The notes beneath the pieces are model-generated. The model saw nothing but the letters and a program-made list of their open reading frames with translations, did no database searches and had not been told where the DNA came from. Positions 43,951 to 52,845 of a stretch of DNA of 64,000 nucleotides are shown here, in pieces. Every line of letters starts with the position of its first letter. The first letter of the stretch is position 1. The position numbers and the translations under genes were made by a program. The stretch is taken from assembly GCA_016708125.1 (NCBI GenBank), contig JADJGF010000001.1, positions 496,001-560,000 on the forward strand, in the 5' to 3' direction. Origin of the DNA: Ignavibacteriota bacterium (lineage in GTDB: Bacteria; Bacteroidota; Ignavibacteria; Ignavibacteriales; Melioribacteraceae).

Positions 43951-44874
43951 TCACATTAGTTTTTGCAAAAATTCTGAATTTCGTCTTAGACCTTTTAGCT
44001 TAGTTCGTAAAATGGGACTTTCACAAAACTTATTTTTAAAATCAGAATCTTCCATCTTTTCGATCTCTTCAAATGATAAATTTTTATTTTTAATTTCTAA
44101 AAATTCTGTTTGATTTGTAGATTCTGCAAATTTAATATTCCAAGGACAAACATCTTGACAAACATCGCAGCCAAAAATCCAATTATCAAATTTTCCAATA
44201 AACTCATTAGAAATCTCGCTTTTATTTTCTATTGTTAAATATGAAATGCATTTGTTTGAATCTACAACATAATCTTCAATAATTGCATTTGTTGGACAAG
44301 CTTTTATGCAAGCCGTACAACTTCCGCAAAAATCTTCAATTTGATTTTCATAATTTTCAAAATCAAAATTTGTTAGAAATGTAGAAATAAAAAACCAGCT
44401 TCCAATTTCTCTATTAATTATATTGCTATTTTTCCCTTGCCAACCAATTCCGGATTTTACTGCCCAGACTTTATCCATTACCGGACCGGTATCAACATAA
44501 CTTTTTGCTTTAAAATTTGGATTTTCAATTTTAGCATATTCAATAAGTTCATCCAACTTTTCCCAAATAATTAAATGATAATCTTTTCCCCAAGCATAGC
44601 GGGAAACTTTTCCGGAATTATTTATTTCACTAAAATTATCTTTTACAAAATAATTCATTCCCAACGAAATTACACTTTTGCAGTTTTCCAAAATTAAGTT
44701 TACATCTTTCTTTTTATCAAGATTTTTTTCCATGTAATTCATACCAGCTTGATAATTTTTAGAAAGCCACTTTTCTAAATTTTGAATTTCTTTTTCAAGT
44801 GTTTGATATTTTGAAAATCCGATTAGATCAAATCCGAGTTGTTTTGCTTTTGATATGATTTTTTCTTTAAACAA
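43951..44874 (-). CDS. queG: Epoxyqueuosine reductase
   Basis: A 307-residue cobalamin and iron-sulfur enzyme that performs the last step of queuosine synthesis in tRNA. Two [4Fe-4S] sites are visible: CGSCTACIKACPTNAI and CDVCQDVCPWNIKF. The N-terminal half binds cobalamin (SYVDTGPVMDK, GWQGKN). It lacks the C-terminal HEAT extension found in some members. The start is TTG at 44874, as no ATG lies before the first conserved helix, and no ribosome site is obvious; this start is less sure than the identity. Confidence 0.92.
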   Translation of the reverse strand: MFKEKIISKAKQLGFDLIGFSKYQTLEKEIQNLEKWLSKNYQAGMNYMEKNLDKKKDVNLILENCKSVISLGMNYFVKDNFSEINNSGKVSRYAWGKDYHLIIWEKLDELIEYAKIENPNFKAKSYVDTGPVMDKVWAVKSGIGWQGKNSNIINREIGSWFFISTFLTNFDFENYENQIEDFCGSCTACIKACPTNAIIEDYVVDSNKCISYLTIENKSEISNEFIGKFDNWIFGCDVCQDVCPWNIKFAESTNQTEFLEIKNKNLSFEEIEKMEDSDFKNKFCESPILRTKLKGLRRNSEFLQKLM

Positions 44875-44924
44875 AAGAATGATATAATTTAATTGAAATT
44901 AATATTTTTGTCATTTCAAATACT

Positions 44925-44954
44925 TTAGCTAACGGATGAGAAATCCGTAAAATT
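44925..44954. repeat. Short dispersed repeat with ACGGAT hairpin
   Basis: TTTAGCTAACGGATGAGAAA is followed by TCCGT, so ACGGAT and ATCCGT pair around GAGA. The first part matches the palindrome at 19257-19272. It lies between queG and the Rieske gene. Confidence 0.45.
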
Positions 44955-45019
44955 ATTATTCTAAAGTTGAGCTTATAAATTGGATATTTTCAGAATGTCT
45001 AAATTTTAGAACACTTAAT

Positions 45020-45364
45020 TTACCAATTCAATTTTTTATCTTCAGCTTTCACAAAAATTTTATTATCAATAATTTTTGTTTCATAAACATCTAAACCTTT
45101 GCTACCACCAAATAGATTTCCCGTTTCAAGATTAAATATCCAACCATGTAAAGGACAAACTACACAATCGTTTTCAATAAATCCTTCATAAATTTGCGCT
45201 GTATGTTGATGCGGACAAATATTACTAACCGCAAAAATTTTACCGCTAACTTTAAATATTGCTACATCAACATCATTTATATAAAATCTTTTTCCAACTT
45301 TTTCTTTAATATCCGAAACTTTACAAGCAAAAGTAAATCCGTTAAATTCTTCTTTCTCAATCAC
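45020..45364 (-). CDS. Rieske [2Fe-2S] domain protein
   Basis: A 114-residue soluble Rieske ferredoxin. Cluster ligands are C50 and H52 in CPH, and C70 and H73 in CPLHGWIF, the NirD/dioxygenase-ferredoxin pattern with no disulfide cysteines of bc1-type proteins. No membrane anchor. It overlaps the MBL hydrolase gene by four bases and so is translated with it. The electron donor and acceptor are unknown. Confidence 0.88.
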   Translation of the reverse strand: MIEKEEFNGFTFACKVSDIKEKVGKRFYINDVDVAIFKVSGKIFAVSNICPHQHTAQIYEGFIENDCVVCPLHGWIFNLETGNLFGGSKGLDVYETKIIDNKIFVKAEDKKLNW

Positions 45365-46209
45365 AATAATTCTTTAAATCTTTCATTAAATGAAAAACCT
45401 TTTTCAGTTTTCTTAATTGTTGCACATACATTTTGAGAATCATGTTCAAAAATTAATTTCCAATTTTCTTCAGCAGCTAATTGCAAAAATTTCTTTTTTT
45501 CTTTTACTGTTTCTAAAGGTTGAATATCATATCCCATAACGTAAGGAATTGGAATGTGGTACATAGTTGGAATTAAATCGCCACAATACAAAAATGTATT
45601 TGATGAATCCGAAATCTTCACCATTTGCTGAGCGATTGTGTGTCCGTTAATTGTCAAAAATTGAATTTCATCATCAAAAAAATCGTCACCGTTTGTAAAA
45701 TTTAAAACTCCATTTTCATACAAAGGCAGATAAAATTTGGGAATAAAACTTCCTTTATCTCTATCCGTTGGATTTTGCGCCCAATCAAAATGTTTTTTCT
45801 GAACATAATATTTTGCATTCGGAAAAGTTGGAATTAATTTATCATTCTCAATTTTTGTTGATCCGCCGGTATGATCAAAATGAAGATGGGTTAAAATTAC
45901 GTCAGTAATTTGATCGGCAAGAATATTTTTTGAATTAAGGGATTTTAGTAAATCATTCTCAATATTGTTTAAATTATATATCGAAATAGACTTTTCATCC
46001 CAAAGATTTCCCATTCCAGTATCAACTAAAATTTTTTTCGATTCGGATTCAAGAAGTAAACATCTCAATCCTAATTTAATTCTATTTTTTTCATCCGGAA
46101 TAATTGATTTTTCCCAAAGAGGTTTTGGAATAATTCCAAACATTGCTCCACCGTCTAAAGCAAAAGTTCCGGTTTCTAAAACTGATAATTTGTATTTTCC
46201 AATTTTCAT
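45361..46209 (-). CDS. MBL-fold metallo-hydrolase
   Basis: A 282-residue zinc hydrolase of the metallo-beta-lactamase fold. The metal motif HLHFDHTGG follows TDVILT; later ligands include H in INGHTIAQQ, D in YCGDLIP and H in FEHDSQ. The N-terminus (FGIIPKPLWEK) recalls quorum-quenching lactonases and related arylsulfatase-type members, but the substrate is not predictable. It precedes the Rieske gene by a four-base overlap. Confidence 0.85.
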   Translation of the reverse strand: MKIGKYKLSVLETGTFALDGGAMFGIIPKPLWEKSIIPDEKNRIKLGLRCLLLESESKKILVDTGMGNLWDEKSISIYNLNNIENDLLKSLNSKNILADQITDVILTHLHFDHTGGSTKIENDKLIPTFPNAKYYVQKKHFDWAQNPTDRDKGSFIPKFYLPLYENGVLNFTNGDDFFDDEIQFLTINGHTIAQQMVKISDSSNTFLYCGDLIPTMYHIPIPYVMGYDIQPLETVKEKKKFLQLAAEENWKLIFEHDSQNVCATIKKTEKGFSFNERFKELL

Positions 46210-46240
46210 CTATTTACAAATATTTTGCTTTAAAAATAAA

Positions 46241-46271
46241 AAACCGTACAAGAAAAACTCCTATACGGTTT
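46241..46271 (-). terminator. Intrinsic terminator of the ferredoxin gene
   Basis: On the minus strand AAACCGTA and TACGGTTT pair around a 15-base loop and run into TTTTTT. It lies about 20 bp beyond the ferredoxin stop and before the MBL gene. Confidence 0.7.
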
Positions 46272-46291
46272 AGAAAAAATTTTATTAAAAA

Positions 46292-46627
46292 TTATCTTCC
46301 TTCTACTTCATCTAAATGTGCTTTTTTTGCCAATAATTCTTCTTCGGATTCAACGCGATTTGGATCAGGAACGCAGCAATCAACAGGACAAACAGCAGCA
46401 CATTGCGGTTCATCATGAAATCCTTTACACTCAGTACATTTATCCGGAACAATATAAAAATAATCTGATGAGAAAAATCCTTCTGCACCGGATGGCGCAG
46501 CATTACCTTCACCATAAGTATTTCCCGCTAATGCCCATTCATTTCCGCCTTCATAAATTGCGGTATTTGGACACTCCGGTTCGCATGCACCACAATTTAT
46601 GCATTCGTCAGTTATCATTATTGCCAT
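46292..46627 (-). CDS. 2[4Fe-4S] ferredoxin (YfhL-like)
   Basis: A 111-residue ferredoxin. The first cluster is bound by CINCGACEPECPN (residues 9-21); the second by CTECKGFHDEPQCAAVCPVDCC, which has the longer spacing of the YfhL/Alvin type. The C-terminus forms an acidic helix (EEELLAKKAHLDEVEGR). It likely passes electrons at low potential; partners are not in view. A clear terminator follows. Confidence 0.9.
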   Translation of the reverse strand: MAIMITDECINCGACEPECPNTAIYEGGNEWALAGNTYGEGNAAPSGAEGFFSSDYFYIVPDKCTECKGFHDEPQCAAVCPVDCCVPDPNRVESEEELLAKKAHLDEVEGR

Positions 46628-46650
46628 AACTATCTCCTAATAAAGTTTTG

Positions 46651-46989
46651 TTAAGTTGTTAATTCAATTTTTGGAATCTGATTTATTATATTTTCTTGAT
46701 CCAAGTTTGTTATTAGAATCGAAATTTCTTTTGTTAATTTAAGAACGTTTATTTCATAAAACGAAGGTAAAAATTTTTCAAGTTTGATTTTACCTTTTTG
46801 TAATTGACTTTTAGCACCTTTTAGATTTCCGCAAATAAGGTGATACGAACCAACCGAAATTTGAACTAATCCTTGAAAAAATTCTTTTTCTTCTTTGAGA
46901 GAATCCATCCAAAGTTCTTCAAAAAAGTCGTGTGCAGAAAAGAAATCACTATCATTAAATAAAAGAACGCCTTTAGAAATATCAATCAT
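46651..46989 (-). CDS. DUF309 domain protein
   Basis: A 112-residue helical protein of the DUF309 family. Motif: NDSDFFSAHDFFEELWMDS followed by EEKEFFQGLVQISVGSYHL, the two helices conserved in the family. Function unknown. It lies 24 bp before the ferredoxin gene in the same direction. The start is ATG at 46989 and the C-terminus is variable. Confidence 0.82.
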   Translation of the reverse strand: MIDISKGVLLFNDSDFFSAHDFFEELWMDSLKEEKEFFQGLVQISVGSYHLICGNLKGAKSQLQKGKIKLEKFLPSFYEINVLKLTKEISILITNLDQENIINQIPKIELTT

Positions 46990-47053
46990 AACGTATCCAA
47001 TAATAAGAAATCAAAAATCTAAATTCAAGATAAATTAGTATTATTTATCTTTT

Positions 47054-47791
47054 TTACCAACTTCCGCTTGCACCTCCGCCGCCAAATGAACCGCCGCCTC
47101 CGCTAAATCCACCAAAACTTCCACCTCCGCTGCTAAAACCGCCAAATCCGCCGCTTCTTGAACTTCCTCCTAAACCACCGCCATAATATATAAATCCACC
47201 CGGACCACCTTTTCCTCCTTTTCTAGATAGAAAAAAAATAATGAGAAAAATAATAATTATAATTAGCCCGAAAGGAAATTTCTGAGATCCTTGGTTAGTG
47301 GGGTTTCCTTGATACTCACCTTTTGTGGCTGACATAATTGCATTAAGTCCAGCAACAGTTCCTTCATAGTACATTTCATTTTTATAATATGGGGCAACTT
47401 CATTTCTAATTATCGAACTCGCCAACGCATCTGGTAAAGCTCCTTCTAAACCATACCCAACTTCAATTCGCATTTTCCTATCATCTTTTGCAACGTAAAA
47501 TAATATTCCATTATTATTTTCTTTAGTTCCAATTCCATTTTTTTCAGCAACTTCATTTGTAAACATTTCAATCGGATAACCATCCAAAGTTTTGTTCATA
47601 AAAAACACAATTTGGTTTGATGTAGAATCATCAAAAGTTTTCAATCCATTATCTAAATAATTTATTTGATCATTAGATAAAGTTTTTGTGTAATCAACAG
47701 CATAGCTTGAAAATGTTGGTATTTCCGGCTGAGCAATTATTTTTATTGCGAAAATAAAAAACAGAAAATATTTTAGTTTTTTTGTACTCAA
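47054..47791 (-). CDS. TPM-domain membrane protein
   Basis: A 245-residue protein with a signal peptide (to about residue 22), a TPM domain (residues 25-160; FSSYAVDYTKTLSNDQINYLDNGLK, MRIEVGYGLEGALPDALASSIIRNEVAPYYK), one membrane span (FGLIIIIIFLIIFFL) and a glycine/serine-rich tail ending GGGGASGSW. It is the usual partner of LemA. The start is TTG directly after the lemA stop (TAG, TTG), which points to reinitiation. Confidence 0.9.
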   Translation of the reverse strand: MSTKKLKYFLFFIFAIKIIAQPEIPTFSSYAVDYTKTLSNDQINYLDNGLKTFDDSTSNQIVFFMNKTLDGYPIEMFTNEVAEKNGIGTKENNNGILFYVAKDDRKMRIEVGYGLEGALPDALASSIIRNEVAPYYKNEMYYEGTVAGLNAIMSATKGEYQGNPTNQGSQKFPFGLIIIIIFLIIFFLSRKGGKGGPGGFIYYGGGLGGSSRSGGFGGFSSGGGSFGGFSGGGGSFGGGGASGSW

Positions 47792-48385
47792 CTAAAACTC
47801 AACTTTTGGAGCTTGTTCAGATCCGGCAACTGCTTTAAAATATTGTTTTTGAGCAAATCCGGTAAAACCGGCAATCAAACTTGCTGGAAATCTTCTAACT
47901 GTTGTATTATAATTTTGTACAACTTCATTAAACTTTTTTCGTTCAACTGAAATTCTATTTTCGGTTCCCTCAAGCTGGGCTTGGAGTTGAGAAAAATTTT
48001 CATTCGCTTTTAGTTGAGGATAGTTTTCAACAGTAACAAGTAATCTTGATAATGCGCTGCTTAATCCGTCTTGCGCACTTTGAAATTGTGCAAATGCATT
48101 CGGATCGCTTAACATTTCCGGAGTCATATTAATTTGATTAACTTTTGCTCTTGCCTCTGTTACTGCAGTATAAGTTTCTTTTTCAAAGTTTGCTACGCCT
48201 TTAACTGTGTTTACTAAATTTGGAATTAAATCAGCTCTTCGCTGATATTGATTTTCAACTTGACTCCAACTTTGTGAAACACCTTCATCTAAACCAACTA
48301 AGTTATTATAAATTCCCATTCCCCACATAATTGCGCCAATAACAATCACCGCAACTACAATTAGTATTCCTATTCCTTTGCTCAT
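47792..48385 (-). CDS. lemA: LemA family protein
   Basis: A 197-residue membrane-anchored helical protein. One N-terminal span (GILIVVAVIVIGAIMWG) precedes the helical bundle: NNLVGLDEGVSQSWSQVENQYQRRADLIPNLVNTVKG, then YPQLKANENFSQLQAQLEGTENRI and YNTTVRRFPASLIA are signature segments. GGAG before the ATG is a good ribosome site. LemA-TPM pairs are common; the function is not settled. Confidence 0.93.
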   Translation of the reverse strand: MSKGIGILIVVAVIVIGAIMWGMGIYNNLVGLDEGVSQSWSQVENQYQRRADLIPNLVNTVKGVANFEKETYTAVTEARAKVNQINMTPEMLSDPNAFAQFQSAQDGLSSALSRLLVTVENYPQLKANENFSQLQAQLEGTENRISVERKKFNEVVQNYNTTVRRFPASLIAGFTGFAQKQYFKAVAGSEQAPKVEF

Positions 48386-48406
48386 TTATTTCTCCTTTAT
48401 ATTTTT

Positions 48407-49768
48407 TTAATTTGTTAAACTTCTTACGGGAGCTGGAATTCTCCCTCCTCTTCCAACAAAATTTTGGCTTGATAAATTTCGTACATTCATAATTGGAGCT
48501 TTGCCAAGCAATCCGCCGTAATCAATATAATCACCAACTTTTTTTCCAAACGCTGGAATTAATCTTGCTGAAGTAGTTTTATCATTTATAATCCCTATGG
48601 CACATTCATCGGCAATAATTCCGGCAATTGTTGTTGCTGGTGTATCACCGGGAATTGCAACCATATCCAATCCAACAGAGCAAACTGCCGTCATCGCTTC
48701 CAATTTTTCTATTGATAAATTTCCTCTTTCAACTGCATCAATCATTGCTTGATCTTCGCTAACTGGAATAAATGCTCCACTTAATCCTCCAACCGATGAA
48801 CTTGCCATAAGTCCGGCTTTTTTCACTGAATCATTCAACATTGCTAAAGCCGCAGTTGTTCCGGGAGCTCCAACATCTTCAACTCCCATTGCTTTAAGAA
48901 TATCGCCAATGCTATCTCCCGGCGCCGGTGTTGGGGCAAGTGAAATATCAACAATTCCAAATGGAATTCCGTGTTTATTTGCAACTTCTCTTCCAATTAA
49001 TTCGCCGGCTCTTGTAATTTTAAAAACAGTTTTTTTTATTACTTCGGCAAGTTTTTGAAGATCAATATTTCCGGCACTTTTAATTGCATCAAGCACAACT
49101 CCGGGTCCGCTAATTCCAACATTTAAAACTACTTCAGGTTCACTAACTCCGTGGAAAGCTCCTGCAACAAATGGATTATCTTCCGGAACATTGCAAAATA
49201 CAACTAATTTTGCGCAACCGATTGAATCTCTATCTTTAGTATTTTCCGCAGTTTGCTTAATTACATTCGCCATCATCAAAACTGCGTCCATGTTAATGCC
49301 GGCTTTAGTTGAGGCAACATTTACACTTGCGCAAACTCTTTTTGTTTCGGAAAGTGCAATCGGTATTGATTTTATTAACTCTCTTTCACCGTTAGTCATT
49401 CCTTTTTGTACAAGTGCGGAATATCCCGCTAAATAATCAATCCCAATTTCTGCTGCAGCTTTATCTAAAACCTGAGCAATTTCAACAAATTCATTTGCAT
49501 TAAACATATCAAACGGAATTGATGCCGGAGTAATTGAAACGCGTTTATTAACAACTTTAACTCCGTATTGTTTTTCAATTTCATTTGCATACTTAACGTG
49601 ATTTTTTCCATACTTTAAAATTTTATCATAAATTTTTCTTTTAGTAATTTCTAAATTTCTATCGGCGCAATCTCTTAGACTAATGCCAAGCGTAACCGTA
49701 CGAATATCAAAATGCTCAATTTCCGTCATTTTAATTGTTTCAAGAATTTCATCAAACTGGTATTGCAT
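48407..49768 (-). CDS. PFL family protein (UPF0210/DUF711)
   Basis: A 453-residue protein of the UPF0210 family, which is distantly related to pyruvate formate-lyase but lacks the glycyl radical site. Motifs: IRTVTLGISLRDCADRNLE at the start, IDYLAGYSALVQKGMT, VNVASTKAGINMDAVLMMA, and SSVGGLSGAFIPVSEDQAM near the end. The enzymatic role is unproven. It follows the ACT-domain gene by 21 bp, a pairing seen widely, with AGGAG before its ATG. Confidence 0.88.
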   Translation of the reverse strand: MQYQFDEILETIKMTEIEHFDIRTVTLGISLRDCADRNLEITKRKIYDKILKYGKNHVKYANEIEKQYGVKVVNKRVSITPASIPFDMFNANEFVEIAQVLDKAAAEIGIDYLAGYSALVQKGMTNGERELIKSIPIALSETKRVCASVNVASTKAGINMDAVLMMANVIKQTAENTKDRDSIGCAKLVVFCNVPEDNPFVAGAFHGVSEPEVVLNVGISGPGVVLDAIKSAGNIDLQKLAEVIKKTVFKITRAGELIGREVANKHGIPFGIVDISLAPTPAPGDSIGDILKAMGVEDVGAPGTTAALAMLNDSVKKAGLMASSSVGGLSGAFIPVSEDQAMIDAVERGNLSIEKLEAMTAVCSVGLDMVAIPGDTPATTIAGIIADECAIGIINDKTTSARLIPAFGKKVGDYIDYGGLLGKAPIMNVRNLSSQNFVGRGGRIPAPVRSLTN

Positions 49769-49789
49769 TTTTTTGATATCTCCTAAATT

Positions 49790-50215
49790 TTAAACTCTGT
49801 GCATGTATCTAAAAAGATCTTCATGCTGAAGGTATATTTTTATTTTCAATTCTTCTGCTACTTTATTTAATTCCGCTTGAAGTTCCGATAAATTTTTTGG
49901 CGAATTTGAAATATCCAAAATTATTATCATTGTATAAAATTCACCCATTAATTTTTGACTTAAATCAGAAACGTCACAATTTGCATCGCTTAATACTTTT
50001 GTAACTCTGGAAATAATTCCCGGATGATTCATTCCGAACGAAGTTAAAATTACTTTTCCGGTTGATTTTTCTCCGTCAATATTTTGTGAAATAAATTCAT
50101 TATTACCAATTTTTTTTTGAACAAGTTCTTTCACTAAATCCGGTGAGGCTTTGCTTCCTAAATCATTAATAATTTGAAGTGTTAGTTTACGAATTTCATT
50201 TTCATTTAAAGGCAC
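49790..50215 (-). CDS. ACT-domain protein (UPF0237-like)
   Basis: A 141-residue protein. The C-terminal part is an ACT domain (VILTSFGMNHPGIISRVTKVLSDANCDVSDLSQKLMGEFYTM), the ligand-sensing fold; the N-terminal 45 residues are helical. The start is GTG at 50215 with AAGGA seven bases before it. It is probably a regulator of the PFL-family protein encoded next to it, by analogy with the conserved gene pair. Confidence 0.85.
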   Translation of the reverse strand: MPLNENEIRKLTLQIINDLGSKASPDLVKELVQKKIGNNEFISQNIDGEKSTGKVILTSFGMNHPGIISRVTKVLSDANCDVSDLSQKLMGEFYTMIIILDISNSPKNLSELQAELNKVAEELKIKIYLQHEDLFRYMHRV

Positions 50216-50261
50216 AATTTTTTCCTTATCAATATTTTATTAAATGTAAATTTAGAATTTT

Positions 50262-51413
50262 TTATGATAATAATTCTTTTTGCAACTCACGTGCAATTAC
50301 AAGTTTTTGAATTTCTGAAGTTCCCTCGTAAATTTCCGTAATTTTTGAATCGCGCAAAAATCTTTCAACGTGATATTCTCTTACATAACCGTATCCGCCA
50401 TGAATTTGAACAGCTTCCAACGAATTTTGTACTGCAACTTTTGATGCAAATAATTTTGCCATTGACGCTTGTTTGATATATGGTTTCTTCTCATCACGAA
50501 GTGCAGCCGCTTGCAGAGTTAGAAGTTTTGCAGCTTCTAAATCCGTAGCCATTTCGGATAATTTAAATTGAATAGCTTGGTGATTAAAAATTTCCGTTCC
50601 AAATGCTTTCCTTTCGTTTGCATATTTGAATGCGGTTTCAAAAGCACCTTCGGCAATTCCAACAGCTTGAGCAGCAATTCCGTAACGTCCGCCATTTAAA
50701 GTATCCATAGCAAAATTAAAACCTTTCCCAACTTCACCAATAATATTTTTCTCCGGAACTTTACAATTTGCAAATGTTAAAGTGCAAGTATCAGAACTTC
50801 TAATTCCTAATTTATCTTCTTTAACTCCATGTCCAAAACCATCAGTTCCCTTTTCAACCATAAATGCAGTAATACCTTTGTGACGTTTCTCTTTATCTGT
50901 TTGAGCCATTACAATAAAATAATCTGCACTTTGTCCGTTTGTTATCCAATTTTTTGTTCCGTTTAAAATCCAAAAATCGCCATCTTTATATGCAGATGTT
51001 TGCTGATGAGTTGCGTCACTTCCGGCTTCCGGTTCAGATAAAGCAAAAGCTCCTAATTTCTCACCTCTTGCCAATGGTTTTAGAAATGTTTCTTTGATAT
51101 AATCAGATCCCCATTTTTGCAATCCGGTTGTAACTAAAGAATTATTAACAGACATAATAACTGCAACAGATGCATCAACTTTTGCAATTTCAATCATTGC
51201 TAAAACATACGAAACTGTATCCATTCCGGCACCGTCAAATTCGGGATCAATCATCATTCCCATGAAACCAAGTTCGCCAAGTTTTTTTACAATTTCGGTC
51301 GGAAATTTTGCTTCTTTATCCCGCTCAATTGTTGTTGGAGCAATTTCTGCGTGAGTAAATTCCCTTGCAGTTTGCTGAATCATTAGTTGTTCTTCTGTGA
51401 AATCAAAATTCAT
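50262..51413 (-). CDS. Acyl-CoA dehydrogenase
   Basis: A 383-residue flavoenzyme of beta-oxidation. Motifs: FDFTEEQLMIQQTAREF, the FAD-binding AFALSEPEAGSD and WITNGQSADYFIV, GKGFNFAM, and the C-terminal QIHGGYGYVREYHVERFLRD with the catalytic glutamate in ITEIYEGTSEIQ. It fits the short/branched-chain or butyryl-CoA group; substrate length is not readable. ETF at 31173-32888 is the expected electron acceptor. Confidence 0.95.
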   Translation of the reverse strand: MNFDFTEEQLMIQQTAREFTHAEIAPTTIERDKEAKFPTEIVKKLGELGFMGMMIDPEFDGAGMDTVSYVLAMIEIAKVDASVAVIMSVNNSLVTTGLQKWGSDYIKETFLKPLARGEKLGAFALSEPEAGSDATHQQTSAYKDGDFWILNGTKNWITNGQSADYFIVMAQTDKEKRHKGITAFMVEKGTDGFGHGVKEDKLGIRSSDTCTLTFANCKVPEKNIIGEVGKGFNFAMDTLNGGRYGIAAQAVGIAEGAFETAFKYANERKAFGTEIFNHQAIQFKLSEMATDLEAAKLLTLQAAALRDEKKPYIKQASMAKLFASKVAVQNSLEAVQIHGGYGYVREYHVERFLRDSKITEIYEGTSEIQKLVIARELQKELLS

Positions 51414-51668
51414 AAAATCACCTATTCTTTATTTATAGAATTAAATTATCTTAATTTACGTTCAATGTAAAGAAGCAGTTGCGCACTACCATTATTATAG
51501 TCTCTTAAAATTAAAAATATTCAAAAAAAAAAAATAAAATCTATTTATTATATTTATTTATATAATCTTTAAATTTATATTATACATTATAATTATATAT
51601 TTTTATCCAATTATTTTTATAATGTACTTCAACAATAATAAACTTGTTTCTTAATACGGAGGTAATTT
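51414..51668. other. AT-rich intergenic region, 255 bp
   Basis: Strongly AT-rich spacer with a run of about 12 As and long T/A stretches, between the divergent acyl-CoA dehydrogenase gene and the secreted-protein cluster. No open frame. It must hold promoters for both sides; none is clear. Confidence 0.4.
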
Positions 51669-52844
51669 ATGCTAAAAGTTGTTTTTTTTCTATTTATAAT
51701 CCTTGCTAATAATATTGCAAATTATGGGCAGGAAGACAAAGATTATAAAAAACTATTTAAAGATTATTTAAAAACTATTGAAGAAGACCAGCAAAAAATA
51801 CCGGATTTTTTTATTTCAATGGATGATGATGAACTGGAAATTGCTATGGATGAAATTTCACAAGATGAGGATGTAAATTTTATTGCTCATAAGGTTTTTA
51901 TACCTAACAAAAAAAGATTTGACGAAGGGAAGTTTAGGAAAAAACTTATCAAAGAATTAAGCAAAAAGAAAAATAACCCGAATTACCAATATGTGTTAAT
52001 TAGTTTTGTAGCAAAATACAATAAAAAGGATGATGAATACCTTGAAGATTTTAATGATGAACTTTACAAATTAGCAGAGTCTGGTGATATAGAAGATAAT
52101 GTACGTTACTATGCATCTGCAAAATACGGAATTAGTAATGATTTTGAAAAGTCACATAAAAATCTTGAAAAATTATTTAAAAGTAATAATTTCAATGTAA
52201 AAAACGGTGTGGCAAAATCTCTAACTCGCTTCTTATACACTTCAAAAATTTCAAATTCAGAAAAAGAGAAATGGGAAAATTTACTTATTGAAGAAATTAA
52301 TAAAAATAAAGATAGTCTAAAAAATGTAAGCTCTTTAATAAGCACTCTAAGTCAAACAAAATCTACTAAATCAAAAGATTTTATCTTAAAATTATTCAAA
52401 GAAAATACAAGAAAAAATCCCGAGAAAGCCAGTTTTCTTGTAAACTATTTACAAAATGAAGTTGATTCAGATATATTTAAGAATATTTTTAAAGAATATT
52501 CTAACTTCAATCATTTTGATAATTTTGGAGCTGAATTGCAGTTAAAACAATTAGTAAATGAAAATACAGATTTAATAGAAGAATTTTATAACAAAAAGGA
52601 TGATGAGAGTAAAATTTACTTTCTTAAAGCTGTACGACATGTTAAAGAAGCTAAATTTGCTGATTATTTGGAAAAAGTTAAAGAAAGTTTAAAAAGTAAC
52701 TCTGAAACAGAACGTTTGGAAAGTGTAAAAACTTTACATTTTTTACTTTCTCAAGAAAATGAAATTAATTTATTTAAAAATCATCTAAAAAATGAAGATA
52801 GTTACTTAGTTAAAAGTCAAATTTATTCTTACATAGGTGAATAA
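51669..52844 (+). CDS. Secreted protein, possible HEAT-like repeats
   Basis: A 391-residue protein with a Sec signal peptide (MLKVVFFLFIILANNIANYG, cleavage near 21). The mature part is very rich in lysine, glutamate and aspartate and reads as a series of amphipathic helices of 30-40 residues, resembling HEAT/ARM-type repeats (for example LEKLFKSNNFNVKNGVAKSLTRFL and LESVKTLHFLLSQ). I do not recognise a family. GGAGG before the ATG is strong. It opens a plus-strand trio with the barrel protein and the T9SS cargo. Confidence 0.65.
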   Translation: MLKVVFFLFIILANNIANYGQEDKDYKKLFKDYLKTIEEDQQKIPDFFISMDDDELEIAMDEISQDEDVNFIAHKVFIPNKKRFDEGKFRKKLIKELSKKKNNPNYQYVLISFVAKYNKKDDEYLEDFNDELYKLAESGDIEDNVRYYASAKYGISNDFEKSHKNLEKLFKSNNFNVKNGVAKSLTRFLYTSKISNSEKEKWENLLIEEINKNKDSLKNVSSLISTLSQTKSTKSKDFILKLFKENTRKNPEKASFLVNYLQNEVDSDIFKNIFKEYSNFNHFDNFGAELQLKQLVNENTDLIEEFYNKKDDESKIYFLKAVRHVKEAKFADYLEKVKESLKSNSETERLESVKTLHFLLSQENEINLFKNHLKNEDSYLVKSQIYSYIGE

Positions 52845-52845
52845 A

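Noticed and set aside
46318..46629. Two further frames across the ferredoxin gene
   Set aside because: The ferredoxin frame has both cysteine clusters; the other frames have no recognisable features.
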